The translations under genes were made by a program, and so were the position numbers. 64,000 nucleotides of DNA from Owenia fusiformis (lineage: Eukaryota; Annelida; Polychaeta; Sabellida; Oweniidae): positions 1,495,730-1,559,729 of the forward strand of contig CAIIXF020000007.1 of NCBI GenBank assembly GCA_903813345.2, given 5' to 3'. Position 1 is the first letter of the stretch, and each line of letters starts with the position of its first letter. Shown here one piece after another: positions 13,701 through 28,700 of this stretch. The notes beneath the pieces are model-generated. The model ran no database searches. It was not told the DNA's origin and worked only from the letters and a program-made list of their open reading frames with translations.

Positions 13701-16700
13701 AGGACTTTGCTTTGTTTTTATAAGTAAATGATAGATGGTGCTGACTGTGCTACAAGCTACAGATATTACACCGGACTGCACATATTACACTGAACTATAT
13801 ATATTACACTTTACTACACATACTACACTGAACTACAGATATTGACAGATACACATGAACAATCAATCCAACTTACGATCCAATATTATCTCTAAAAGCA
13901 ATATGTAAAAATATTAGGCTCATTCAATAATTAATCATGCAGAAAAACAAAATTCAATAATCAATCATGCAGAAAGACTAACACTAAAGCTGTGCAATTG
14001 AACACTTTAAATCACTGAGAGAAAATAACGAAATGTGCAAAGCATAAATCAATTAAAAGCTGTGTGTCATAGATATCCAAAAAATACTGTATGGTTGGTT
14101 AAACATAACCCTTAGACAACAAATGTGCAGATAATACTTGCACCTATGAATGTGCAGGGATGCAAACATGCTCATAATTTTGAATGTGTAGTGATAAAAA
14201 CATGAAAATATCAAAAACAAAAAGAATCTGCGTACCAATCGTTGATTTCTGTTTAAGTAAGGGTTTAGGTTTACGTTCACCACTCTCACTTGTGGCCTCG
14301 TCATGGGTTGCAGTTCCACTTTGTTGTTCACCTATTGCAGACATTGGAAATCTTCTATTGACTTTTAAGCATAGAATAACTAATAACAAAATCTAGTATA
14401 AAAATCTGCTATCTGATTGATTTAAAACCTACTGATTATTTTACATTGTTGTAAATTAAGGATAGCTATAAGTTTTTCATCATCAATTTATGTTGAAGGG
14501 AAACCCTAATTTTGCAAAATAAAAATCAAGCAATAATTTTAATCATATCTAGAATGCCTATTCTACATTGTTTTATGAAGCATAGGAATCAGTAAGCATA
14601 TGTTATTAAATACTTCAATTTATAAACAGGCAAAAAAATGTCACAAAGTAATATCTATAAAATGCAAAAGCTCAATAATAATCATATGATTGAATTCTAA
14701 ATCACTATAAACTAATCATTCTTACTTTACTTGACCGACTTATTATTATATTATAACAGTAAGATATGTCTAAGTGGAACACCTTTGGTACCACTAATAA
14801 CTGTCCCAGTTGGGAGATGTTCCACTAATGCCTTGGTCACATTTGCTCCGATTTTCACTACGACGCCCGGTCGATTGAGTATTGCCGGCCGATGAATCGC
14901 AGCAAATGTGACCCAGGCATTATAGAGGTTCATTTAATATAGTGACTCTGTAGTATTCAACTAACAGAGGGGTTCCACTTTTAGAGGTGTTCCACTTTAC
15001 AGGTTTCACTGTATATATAAATTCAATCTCCCTTGTTCATAACCAAATTAAACTTACAGAATATTATATTTAACTAGATTGGTGAAATTGAACAAGTTCA
15101 ATTCAATTCAAGACTCCAGATTCCAGATTTTTATTTAAAAAATGATTTTGACATCTGATATTGATGAGAAAATGAGTAAGAAAATGTATATGTTCTATTC
15201 TTAGCAAGTTTAAAAGCAAAATATTGAACTTTTAGTGTGATAAAAGTGAAAATGAGAAAAATGACTGAGATTTTGATCTTGACCTTAGACACTAAAAATT
15301 TTTCCCATAAAAATGACACTAATCTTGATGGATTGGAGAACTTTTTTGTTGACCTATATTTGGGACACTTTATCTCAAAAGAGATCAAAAAATAAATGAC
15401 ACACTCTCGAAAGCATTCTTTCTGAGCTACACAATGAAAAAAACTCGAGAAAAAATAATAAACCATACAAAGATAATTGACGAATTGTAATTTTGACCTA
15501 GATTTTGACCTTTGACCTTAGATAAGAATTCGACCTAATTTCCGAGAAACTAGGTTACATACCCTAATGATCCATGCAGGGCACGCCTTAAGCGTCGGAC
15601 TGTCGGACTTGTCCGGTAGAATATTGATGGGACCGGTTAAAAATTAAAAACTGTCGGACATACTGACCGATACATACTCGTCAACTGGAAATACGGCCTG
15701 GATATTTTGTCCGATACCTTGACACGACCCCTAAACTTAGCTGGGAGTGTGGCTGTTCATTCATCTTTACACGCCCCTTATATTTAATTTAATATTAATT
15801 AATGGAGCCTACGTTTGTTAATTGTTCGACGATGATCCACGGGGGTCAGTGTCATTAATAGATCAGCCCTTACGTCACTGCATACATAATTAATCAACTC
15901 TTACGTCAGTGCATGCATAATTAATCAGTATCACGTGAATATACGAATATATCCAAATATAGGTAACGGAAAGTAGCGAATGCTAATTTTACCCAGAAAC
16001 TATTTCTATTTCCGGTCAAGTTCGATGCATTTGCAAAATCTGCAGGTTGAATCATTCCGGCCAAACTTGGCGCCAAGCGGGGTTCTGAAGGTATGCAGAA
16101 TAGCTAGAAAGATTACTCAGTAATCCTAGATCATCTAGAACTATAATTTATGTCCCTTTTAAGCCATAAATTGCCGCAAAATGATAATTTCCAGTTCAAT
16201 TTTTAAAAATGGCGGTTGAAAAAGTTTCGTAATGAGTGCTTAGGTTATAAGTTCATCACTCATTATATATCCATGCGCCATGATGACTATGAATGAGTTT
16301 TACTACGATCAAATAATTTTTACTACGATGTGATGTTTTTGTTTTTTCTGATTTATTTACATTGACCAGCTAAATCTCTCAATGACCAGCAGGTTTTGGA
16401 GTGGTGCTGGTCATTGTGACCAGCTGATTCTACAGTTGACCACCTCGAATTTTAATACTGCTGGTCATGCTGACCAGCAGGGAAAGGAGGAGGGAAGTTA
16501 GCGCAACAGATTTTGGACAGTCATATGTTTGATTATGGCCATTTCCTGGGGATTTAAACAGGTGCATATGTTAGGCGAATGCGTTACCTCCAGGAAAATC
16601 ACTTTTAGAGATGATAAAATAATTTCGACTTTGAGACAGGGTAGATGCAAACAACCCACCCACATATTTTTCTGAAATGTTTTCCTGATTTTCAACCCCT

Positions 16701-19700
16701 TCCATCCCTGCTTTTTTAATTTTTCTTGCATCAATATGTTGCGTTTTGACACACAGTTCATCCCTTAAAAGGAATAAATGATTCCTTTTAGATAAAGTGG
16801 AAAACAATATTTCCCATGTTATTTTCCCATAGGAAATATCATTGCTTTCAGCTAAGTTTGGTCACCCATAATGAGTATCTTTAAAACCCCTGAAGGAATC
16901 GCTTATTCCTTTAAAGTGGTTAACTATGTGTCAAAATGCAACATATTGATGCAAGAAAAATTAAAAAAGCAGGGATGGAAGGGGTCGAAAATTAGGAAAA
17001 CATTTCAGAAAAAACATGTGGGTGGGTTGTTTGCATCTACCCTGTCTCAAAGTCGAAATCATTTTATCATCTCTAGAAGTGATTTTCCTGGAGATAATGC
17101 ATTTGCCTAACATATGCAATTGTTTAAATCCTCAGATAATGGCCAAAATCCAACATATGACTGTCCCAAATCTGTTGCGCTAATTTCCCTCCTCCTTTGG
17201 CTTAAGGCGTGCCCTGGATCCATGTAAATAGATTTACCCTAAGTCTTCTAGTTACTAAGAAAAATAAGAAGAATACAGGCAAACCAATAGTTTAATAATA
17301 TATATACAATGCAACTGTGTTACATTCCAGCTCACCTATACCGTTAGTTGGTCTAGCAGAGTTCCTTGACTCTTCATCACTTGAGTCCGACTCAGAGCTG
17401 CCACTACTTGATGTTGTGTCGGAGTCTGTCTCCGTAGTTTCTGTCTCTGTGCCTGAAGTGGTGGTGTAAGGGGTGGTACTCTCACCATCATAATCTGTAG
17501 TGGCACCTAGGCATATCAGTATTCTTTATTAATATGCAAATGAGGTACTAGCACATACAGATATAGATACATACTGGACAGTTTTATACATTTTTTCAAA
17601 AAATATTGTAAAATGTAATTAGTTGCATGAAAATACTTTGAGTAAGCTCAATTAAATGAAAACAGAGAATGATATTCTGTGCTAAGGGTTGTTCGGAGAT
17701 TGACCCCATGACCCCTTGCTATATGACCTTATTCTGAAAACTCCATACAAATCATGCAAACTCCATACTAATCATACAAAGATTCCATACAGTTTATAAA
17801 GCAAATGTACATTAACTGATACAGACTGCTCTATTTCACATACCTTCAGTGGTGGTACCTTGCGTGTCAGAACCATTGGTTGATATGAGGTCATTGAAAC
17901 TGGCTTGGGAGTCAAGCCCTCTGAGATCATCTATTTCCATCTCAGAGAATGGGGTAACTACATCTGTAGTGGCGGCCTCTGTCATAAGATCACCTGAAAC
18001 AAATGTGTTAAATATCTGAACAAATGTGTTTATACTGATGATACATGTCAATATGGGAAAACACATGTAAATACGGAAACAATACAAGCAATATATTTTG
18101 ATACCCGAAAATTGTACAATATATTGATCATCCTATTGTACAATATAGAGATCATCCTATTTTAATCAAAAAATTGCTCAGATTGATATTCCCAAGATGA
18201 ACAGTTTACCATCTGTTAGTGGAGTTATAGCCTCTAAGCCTTCAGTCATCTCTGTGAATGGTGTTGTGATATCGGTGAGCTCATCCATGCTAGGGGTGTC
18301 AGTATCAGGTAACTGTAACCCTGTCTCCCCTCCTAGACCCAAGTTACTTAGCCCAGTCGCAGATGACATATCCTCAGTATCAAGTTGGAGGCCACCACGT
18401 AAAGGTGGCGTTGTTATCCTCTTTGGTGGGTGAGGTGTATGTTTACCAGCCTGAATAATAAGAAATCATTGACAATCTCTATTATCCAGTATCCAGTAAA
18501 ATATTGGAAGAAAATGATTCAATAATGACAATAAAATGAAATAGAGAATAAAAAAACAAAAATCATGAGTCATTAGCTTTATGAGTCATAAAAGTCCTAA
18601 ATGACAGTTTTGCAGTATAATGTTAAAATCAAATTAATCTAAATTGAATTGAGTGTTTCAACTGACCTGAGATAGAGTCTCCTCATGAATAGCTGACATT
18701 GTGTCATTTCTCCAGTCATCTTCCCCTGTGCAGAAATGTTTGTCTACCAAATCATACAGAGTCTTCCTGAACCATGATTGGTCTGCAATAACAACAACAT
18801 TAATTTTAAGTTGTTCTGAAAAGACTGTTCTATAAAACTTTAAAAATGCTGTAGAACTAAGATAATAGGTCAAAGAGGATATGTTGTCAGGAGTATGCTT
18901 CATTCCATATTTGCTAAAGCTTATTAGACATTGAGTAGTATTGTAGTCTTTAGCATCTGACACCAGGTATTCAAATTTCACATTTTTTAGTTACATGAAA
19001 CTGCTTTTGACTGATATATCATTTAGCAGAATAATGTTTGCATAAACATCACATCAATATTTGACACAGCCCCTAAATATCAAAGAAAAATATCCATACC
19101 TTCAAGAGCTACGAGACGATCCCCAAAAGTTCTAGTACACTCATGACACCAGAGTCGGGCTATTACTCTCATCATAGGTGGCGCTCCATCAATGGGATCT
19201 TTCATACTGGCATAATTAGACTTACTCTTCGTCTTCCCACTTCCTTGTTTTATGAGAGTGGTGGAACTTACAATTGCATCTTTCTCTGCAATAGTAACAC
19301 ACTCTTTTCATGAATAAAGTGTTCTCCAAAGAATTTTTTCCTTTTCTCAAGAAGGTGCAATCTAAATTTTCATTTTCGCAGTTCTAACTAAAATTCCTCC
19401 AAAATATGGTATTGTTTTCTCTTTTCAAATAAGTGGAAAATTTCCAAGTGGGTTCAATCAATTACAATGATGAACTAAATTTAAGTTGGATTGATTTTCA
19501 TAACAATTAAATAAGAATGCTTTGTGGTGACATAATACAATACAAGATCCCTCTTTACATATCAAACAGTTTACTTACTTTTCTTTTTCCTTGGTTTAGC
19601 CAGAGATCTCTGTCTCGGAGAGAGAAGGAGGATTCCTTCTATGATGCGTGCTATATCGTGCATCGTGAATATGTAATGAGCATTTAGGGGAGTTGGCTTG

Positions 19701-22700
19701 AGACGATCCTTCACAAGACGATAGAGATCAAGTATACCTTGAGTTAGAGCCTGGAGCAAAGATAGTCCATCAAAAATGTTTTATAACCAGAGATTTAAAA
19801 CATGTATAATATTAATCTCCTAATCCAAAAGACAATCAATAAACATTTGGAACAAAGCTGCATATTTAACAATATCTAAGTTTAAATCGAAGTTTAAAAA
19901 ATTGCTCATAATTGCGAAACAGAAGCACAGCTATTTTCAATGAATAATTTGGCACCCAGGCCTTGAGTTTAAACTTGATTAACTTTAATGTCACATGATT
20001 TCTTTTAAAATGAACACTTGCCTCAATTGCAATGTGATAACAAAGCACTGAGGGCAACATCAGAAAATACACAACACAAATTACCCAATATCTCTAGTGT
20101 CTTCAATGTTCATACAATGTACAAACAGTGTCATGGATACAATTAAAAATAAATAATAAAAAACTTACATTTGCGAATTCGAAGTGGTGCTCTACTGAAT
20201 ATGTAGGGAATTCCTCAAGCCAAGACTGAATGGTTTTACCATACATGTTCTGGAGACCTTCCTCGCTGGGGCAGAAGAAAGTAAGGACAGTGAAGAGACG
20301 TGTCAGTCTGGATGAGAGGATGTGGGTCGTTGTACCAAACCCTGTGCCTGAAATAACAATGACCAATCACATCCCTATATTTGTTTAACCTCTTCAATCC
20401 CAGGCTCTAAAATCAGTGTAAAACCAAAGAATTTTTCATTTTTGCCAGGTTTTGACATTTTACTTCATGCATACATATACAATGGGTAATTCTCAATTTA
20501 ATGGAATTAGTCGACAGAGATCATTTCTTCACATTTTAAAAGTTATTTTTTTGTAAATTAGATGAAATTTGTTCAAATTAGAGCAATTTTAGTGAAAAAT
20601 TTCGTGACAGAAACTTTATCACTCTGGGTAGTGAAGAGTTGGAGTGGTACATGTACATGTATGTGTATAGGCCATAAGGTACAACTGTAAAAATGTAGAT
20701 ATTTCATCTTTCTTGAAATATATAATCTCTAATTAATCATAAAATAGAATTGATTTAAATAAAATATAGAATGTACATTGAGTTGAATGGAATGTCATTA
20801 GTTATGACATCATTTTGATTCCATTAATTAGACTGTCTATTTCTTCTTAGTTTTGTTCTTACCTGAACGCGTTTTCTTAGTAACTAGAAAAATTTGGGTA
20901 AATCTGATTATAACATCAGTTAGGGTTTGTGTCTGACCTACTCGCAAATTATGTCAAATTTTTATCTCGGTCAAAGGTCAAAAAGTAGTATGTTATTACA
21001 ATATTTTCTTCTCTTCAATATTTTGCTTTTAAACTTGGTAAGAATATGTTTACCATGTAACTGTATTATAATTGTTTTTTGCAATTGCTTTAACATGCTT
21101 ATTCTTTGAAATAAAAAAAAAATTTAAAAAAAAGAAAGAATAGAACATATACATTTTCTTTCTCATTTCATCAATATGAGATGTCAAAATTGTTTTTAAG
21201 TAGAAAATCTGTGATCTGGACTATATAGGCCAATATTGAATTTTTTTTTGATTTTCTAATTAAAATATACCACTACTCATACTTAGAGATGCTCTTAAAT
21301 TGATATGTAAACATCCACTGAAACTGATACTGCAGGAAGGCATATAAAGACTAAGTAATCTTATTATCGAAAATTGACAATAAAAGTCCAAGCAGCAATG
21401 TTATCATCACTATAGCAACAATGGTTGTATTCTCTTCATACATCAATATGAACATTTGCATCTTCCGCTAACACCAGGAAAATCGATACAGAATAAACTA
21501 GAGTAGCCTGCTATCCCTTGCAATATGTGATAAGATCATGACTTCTCATTATAACAAAAACAAGCATAGGATTTTGTTTACCGATCTGGCAATTGGCCAT
21601 CTAATCTCAAAGAGTGTGATAAATTATAAAAATCAGAAAAACTCCAGAATTTTGTAATACTGTATATGAAATGATACCATAATCAATATGAATGAAAGGT
21701 TTTATATTGACTACTGATATACCAATATACATGAGACTAACTCTGAATATTGTGGAGTATAAGCAGAGTTATTGATCTAAACCTCTACACTCTACAAGGC
21801 TGCAGAAACCTCAGCTTAGGCACTTGGCCAATAATTTAGTGAGCTATTTCCATATCAGTGAATGTTCTACAGTCTGTATATGCTAGCAAACTACAAGCAG
21901 CTGTCAGTACATTGCATTTGCAAACTAAACTAGTAATCCAGATATATCTGGATTACAACAAGGATGTAAAAAACAAGTTAGCCGACTGCTACGGTTTAAT
22001 CAGAACGGATGAAATATTTTCAATATTATACTAGGAATGTGATCAACAGATACACCATTATACAAGGAGTATTAGACTTATCGCAACTGTTTTATTGGAT
22101 ACTCAAAATGCTAGCTGGTACTTTTCCTGACTTGCAGTTCAATCATGTAATTTAAAGCCAGGTGGATTAACCTTGTAAACCATCAGTTAGTCTTCAGCTA
22201 GATATCTACACTCAATATGAACACCAACGGGATGAACTCTGATGTACCAAGTAGGGGTGGTAATAATAATGAGGGTCTAAATGATAACAATGGGGCTCTA
22301 AATGATAACAATGGGGCTCTAAATGATAACAATGAGGCCCTAAATGATAACAATGAGGCTTTAAATGATAACAATGAGGCTCCTTTACATAACAACGTCG
22401 CTGCTTATAACAACGAGGCTCCACCCTCATACGAAGAAGCAACATGTGGAATATATCCCCAGAATGGTATAGCTCTCCCCCAGGATCCACCCCCAAGTTA
22501 TGGCCTCCCACCCATGCCAGATGGGAGACCTCCACGATATCTCGCACCCTTGGAAAATTTCTCAAAGGTTTACAACAGTTCGAATTCAGCAACACCATAT
22601 AATGACCATTCGAGGTCAGTAATGGCACCACTACCTCCAATAAATGTAAGAGTTAGAGACACTGATAATGATGGTGAATATGTCCCAATGGATGATACAA

Positions 22701-25700
22701 CTTCTGATAGTAATGAAACCAATGATCCTGATAGAGGTGACTCGACAACTGCTGAGTTTAACATGGCAGTCGATGCACCTAACAAACCTCTTACATTCAC
22801 TGGGGAACATTGGATCGCACTTATTAATTCCTCAAAATTATTAGGTTGGTTTGCTATATATCTACCAATGATTAGCATTGTGAATCTTATCAAAAAGACC
22901 TCAATGTGGCAGTTATTCAATGGCATGTGGGGTGGAATGATTCTGCTCGGAGTCTCATTAGTGGCACATCATCTCCACAAACTACCAACAGATCAGCCGA
23001 AAATGAAACTGTACAAATTGCTGACATCATTGTTATATTTGAGCGTGATTGCTTGTCCAGCAATGATGGCGATATCAGCCTATGGGATGTACCTCGATAG
23101 AGAAGTGCACATCTATGGAGACACATGTGGGAGTTTAGAAGAGGGCTGGACCTGTGAAGATAATGTTACGTTATATGATGACACCAACCAGACAACCTCA
23201 CATGCTTATATCATAGGATTTAACATGAGGCAGAAGCTTGGCTGTGCTAATCTTGTGTTGGCTTATGTACTGTTTGTGTTAACTCTGATGGCACTCAATG
23301 TTAAGTACAACCACGCGAATAACAAACCATCAACATATTATGTCGATGAACTTGAGAGAGGATTCGTAGGAAAGACTATATCCTTGAAATATTTTCCGAT
23401 CAGTTTCCCATTTGGGAGCCTCATTGCGGCATTGTTCAAGACTACTTTATGGCAGTGTTTTCACGGAGTTTGGGGATCCGTTATAATAATATCTACTGGC
23501 TACCTAGCTAATAAAACCCATGATTTACCGCAAGGTGATAATAAAAACAAACATTATAAACTATTGAGACTTTCTCTTTATCTCTGCCTCTTGGTTTGTT
23601 TAGCGATTATCAGTCTCTCGACATACGGAATTTCACATGATGAAGAGCTCCACCTATATGGTGTGTCTTGCAATGAAACGTATGTCAAATACCATCATTA
23701 CATTTGTGAGGATAACTATACTATAAATTCAGTGACAAATGAGACAACGACACATGCCTATATTAAAGGATATCTGAATTACCAACAAGGTATCAACCTT
23801 GGCATGTTGGTATTATCAATCTTTCACATCTTTGTTATTGTACCTGCTTTGGACAATGGCAAGAAGTTCTTGTTGAAATATGACATAGTGTAGATCAAGG
23901 TATGACATATGAGCATCAACCCAGGACCAGAGTACATTACATAAAATCTGGGCTAGCTTCCTTTTTCAGCATGTATGGGAAAATACAGTAAAATGGAACA
24001 CCTCTGTAAGTGGGACAGCTCTTTTAGTGAACCTGTTACCATTTACTTATATTGTTCCCATAACTTAATATAATGTGAACCTCTGTAGGATAACCACCCC
24101 TAATGTGGAACACTATTTTGAGGTTGCAAAGGTGTTCCACTTACACAGGTTGTACTGTATCATAGAACTGGTCTAAACTCAAATTGGACAAGTGGGTCAG
24201 AAATCCTTATCCTTATGACATATAGAGATAATTGTCATTTGGTACTGACTAGTCTGGTAGCAAATTTTGGTGTCGAAAGATTTTGGTGCCTGAACGGTGT
24301 CGAAACGGTGCCGAATTTTTTCGATGCCGAAACGGCGTCGAATTATATTGGCTGTGTATGTGGAGTAGTATAAGAAATGAACTCATTCTAATTACATATA
24401 GGTGATATATAATGACATTAGGCGCAATAAGCATACTTACCTACAGCTCCTGGTGAGGTACAAGAGGCTAAGAAAGTTGCCTCAACCAATTCCTCAAAGA
24501 CATGACGTTTCCTGTTGTATGCTCCACCATGTGACATAACCTGGCGTAACACTTCACATGGGGACTGCACACCTACAATGACAATGACATGTTTACCAAT
24601 AGAGAAACAGGATAGATTTTCAGGTTTTATCTATAGGGTTGTTAAGCTATGAATCAGGTGTGATTTAGGTGTAATTCAGGTTCATTTCGGCTGTAATCAA
24701 TTTCTGCATGAATTACCATTGTAAATATTTTGTAAAAAGGTCTCTTTCAAGTTTTACATGTACACAGTTGACATAATTATTGAAGTCAATTAATTAAGAA
24801 GTTTCTTTACACTTGTATATACATCCACTGTAGCTTGCCCTTAAGTATGACTGTATATTTTCATTGATATTAATTAAAATAAAGTTGTTGATATTAATTT
24901 CAAGAAATAGTAGCTTGTTTAAATATCTTAATATAATGCAAAAATGTTATGTAACAATATGATGAGCAAGAAAAGCCATTAATCTCTAAATAACTTCGCT
25001 AAAGTAGTTCATTACCAAGTGTACATAGAAACCTGACAGTACATGAGAAATATGTTTGATCTTTAAGTTTAAGTGATGCTTTTATACTTTTTTTGCTAAT
25101 CAACCTAACGTCAATATTTCTATTAAAGTCTACAAACAAAATTTAAATAACATTTGGGGAGGGGTTTAAAAATCCATTTTGTTTGAACAGACTTCTTAAA
25201 AAAAATCTCAAAAAAATATTTTCGTTACCTCCATCTTTGACAGGAGCAGTGTTGAGATCATCAATGAAGAAAAGCTGTCTTGATGTAGTTTTAGAACCTG
25301 CTGTGGGACCTCCAAGTCCTGCTGAACTCTGCTTCAGATTCAACACATGGGCTGTGATCACCTCTTGTACTATGTCTGCTGTCAATTTGGGACCCATATG
25401 TATAGGCGTGAATGGATGCTTCGGGTGTATCATGTTCTATAATAAATACATATATACCTCTAACCTTTATATAAAATAATTTTCTAGGAATAAATGCATG
25501 TACAGAAGGTTATATGTATTTTGGACTAAATGTGGGATTCATTCCATCAAACAATGATATTTATCTAAACTTAAATGTCAATTTGATATATTTTAAAGAC
25601 CAAAATGTTGCAAAACAAATGACAAATGAGATAGGATGTACAAATAATTTCTATATATTGTCAAATGATGCTGTGTGTCTACCTCAATGAGTGAAGTTTT

Positions 25701-28700
25701 GCCAACACCAGGTGCTCCACACAGCAGAACAGGGTGATGTGATGTCACCAGGAGATCTACCAGATAGTTGTATCTGTCAACCTGTAATACAAAACAATGT
25801 TGCTAGGAAACATATAAATGACATCACAATGATTTTATGATTCACATTGGACAAGTTTAACAAAGCTTATATAAAGAGACATGTAAATAAAAGTTGATAA
25901 AAATCCAGCCAAAATCTACCTTAGACTAAAACATAGTAAATTCTGTACATTTAAATTCAGCTGGTATTATAATTGACTCACCTCTGGTATGAGGACGTAA
26001 TGTTTATTGAGATTTCGTGATCTCTCTGGTTGTTTGTCACCCCACCTGATTAGATCTCCATGCTTTGTCTCAACACAGTAGTCAAACACAAAGCCATAGT
26101 CAGGGATATTGATAGAATGGACTGCACGATGGAGGATCTCCCGAGCGAAATTATCAAACCTTGCTATGTACCTGAAGGGACAGATTGATTCATAATAGAG
26201 GGATGAGAGTGTTGATTCATTGATAAATATATTGTTCGAGAATTCAATTTCCTTTAATTAAATTTTTCCTCAAAGAGCATTTGATAGATATCGGTCATTT
26301 GAATTAACCAATAAGAAGAAACAAACAATATCGTGCGCTACCTTTCATGTAAGTGTCCACCAAAAGCCCAGATATAGGCAAATGCAAACATGCTTTTCAT
26401 GACCCCCATGTAGTTTGCCATTTTGTCCTCCAGACGTGAACTGTTGGTTGTGTTGCGACTATGACGCTGGGGACTTGGCGAGTTCTCCCCAGTGGGTGCG
26501 CCTATAAGATATGAAGCATTAATCTTTTGATTAAACACTATAATGCAAAATATAGATTGGGCTTCAGGTTAATCAATCAGAGATTTGCTGTTAATATTGT
26601 ACTTTACTAGAACAAAGTAATACATGTACAATTATTTCATCTCTTCAGTACTTAAAAAGTAAAGTTTGATTTTATGCTAGGTGGTGATGTTTTTGATTTT
26701 CTTGTAGATATTGAAATATTTTTAACATTCATTTCTAAACACCGTTATCAACAAACTTGTATGCATGAAAAATGCCTGTAGATGAAGCTAAGTATAGCTA
26801 GGGGGTTGCTGTTTAAAAAGCATACGTCCTATTTTTTTTAAATTAACTAACAGAGAAACTTTGCAAATTGAAAAATAAGAATAAACCCAAAATGAATAAT
26901 ATCTGATTCTAACATATGATGCAAATGAGAAAAATACATTTTAACTGAAATGAGGAAAATATTCAAATGATGAATTCATTAAAATAACATCAGGTTGAGC
27001 AAACGTTGAACATACTTTCAGGCTTCTCTCTCTTGCCTCCTGCCTCTGCTGTCTGGCCACGTTCATATTCATCTCTGGAGAAATGGCGATCAAGAAGTGC
27101 AGAAAATATACGGAGAAAAGATGAGACTTCTTGGATTCCAGGAGTTGCCTGATTGGATAATACATGGTGCTCGCTGACATCAGTTAGCAAGGAAGGCTTG
27201 CATTCGGTTGATAGGAAGTTCAATGTCTGGCTAAATGTGCAGTTGATCAGTTCATCTAATACACGCAAACTGAAATGTGAAAAATATTTAGAAGAGAGAT
27301 CTTTTTATGTTTAAGAAATTTTAACAACATGGCGTCAAAAGGACACACAAGTGCAACAATAATGTTCTCAGTTTGGAGTGTTTACTGTATAGAGCTGTTC
27401 TTCGAGAGCAAAATAAACGGAACACATTATTCCAGGCAGGCATTGCTATGATTGCAAAATTGTTATCTCAATAAAGGTTGCATGGTAATTCAAAGATCAT
27501 GTAGTCCCAGGCCAAATTACATAATTAACAATGAAATACTATGTGACATCAAAATATTATTTTATACCCTATAATAACATTCACGCACCTTGAGGCATTT
27601 ACCATCCAAATGGTTTTAGAATGTGTAACCCAACTATCAACCAATGATTTCCATGGCAAAATATCCTTCCCAAGATGCACCACTGTGGAGTGCGTGATAG
27701 CCACGGGAGATGCGTTACTCAAGTCAGACATCTCAAACAACAGTGATGTTACATCTAAAGACAAAGGAGAACATTTTAGTGTATGCATATGGATTTATTT
27801 GACAAGCCTCATGGGCATAATGTAATACCTATTCACAATGAATAAATCTAAAATAAAAAATAGATCTCCAATAGTATATTTCAATCCAGTTTATTTACCA
27901 AACATTTACTGAATGTTTGGGTAGCAAGCTAACTTAGAATAAGCAAAATTAACATGTACTTCAGATATTATATCAGTTATGAACATATGTCAACGATTTT
28001 AAATATTTTGGTAATAAACTTAAATCAAGTGAAAATTCAATACTATGGCCTTGCTTGAATGTTACAAAAATAGATTCCACCAACATATCTACCTTGAAGG
28101 GCCACTTGTTCACCATTAGCAACAGATAACTTTCTCTCCTCATTCACTAGAGAGCTCATACTTTCCACCCAATCAGGAGTTACATCCCCATCAAGGACTG
28201 TCCACTTTGATATGACAGACGGTGGCTCTATCTGTGCTTTATTCTTCTTCTCATCGAATGTTTCCATGAATGACTTGGCAGCATTGACTTGAAAGTAGGA
28301 GTTGTTCAACAGACTGGGAATAAACCCTTTTTGCCATATTCCATCTTTGAAACAACCAAATAGCTGAAATAGAATAATTTCTTTATTAAATGTACATCCA
28401 ACCATTGGGAATTAGACATAAAATGTATCAGAAGTATATAAAACATATCATTTTTATAAACATATCTGGATATTTATCAATTGTTTCAAACGCTTGCTTC
28501 AGACTTACTTCAGACAAAAAGCAAGAAAGTTTTAGTTCCAAGGTAAATAAAAAAAGGCACATTGTGGGGGACCAGAGGTGCAAATCAGTGACCCAATATA
28601 GAAATATAGAAATCTCACCTCTTGTGGGTCACATGTGTTTGGGCAGAATACATTGAGATCAACCTTTGGATAGTAGATTTTCTGGTTAATGAGAGCGCTT

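Larger units (their letters stand above)
12637..13876 (-). other. Intron between candidate exons 47 and 48
   Basis: 1.2 kb, AT-rich. It contains a C-run (about 13389-13399), a small inverted-repeat element (13422-13749) and short tandem repeats (13756-13848). Confidence 0.75.
14332..17335 (-). other. Intron between exons 45 and 46
   Basis: 3.0 kb, mostly mobile DNA: a small inverted-repeat element at 14756-15012 with a second element inside it, and the hAT-type element at 15577-17216. The stretch 15020-15568 has TGACCT/TTGACC-rich sequence with no recognised feature. Confidence 0.8.
20348..24440 (-). other. Intron between exons 38 and 39, hosting a plus-strand gene
   Basis: 4.1 kb. The plus-strand membrane-protein gene (22217-23893) lies inside it, followed by a small inverted-repeat element at 23985-24158. 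The 20348-22216 part is AT-rich, with an A/T-run at 21109-21135 and no recognised element. 24240-24330 has a run of GTCGAAA/GCCGAA words. Confidence 0.8.

Noticed and set aside
16498-17110. Frames of 78-87 codons on both strands
   Set aside because: They are mirror images in the arms of a palindromic element; also present in the decayed copy at 34475-34909.
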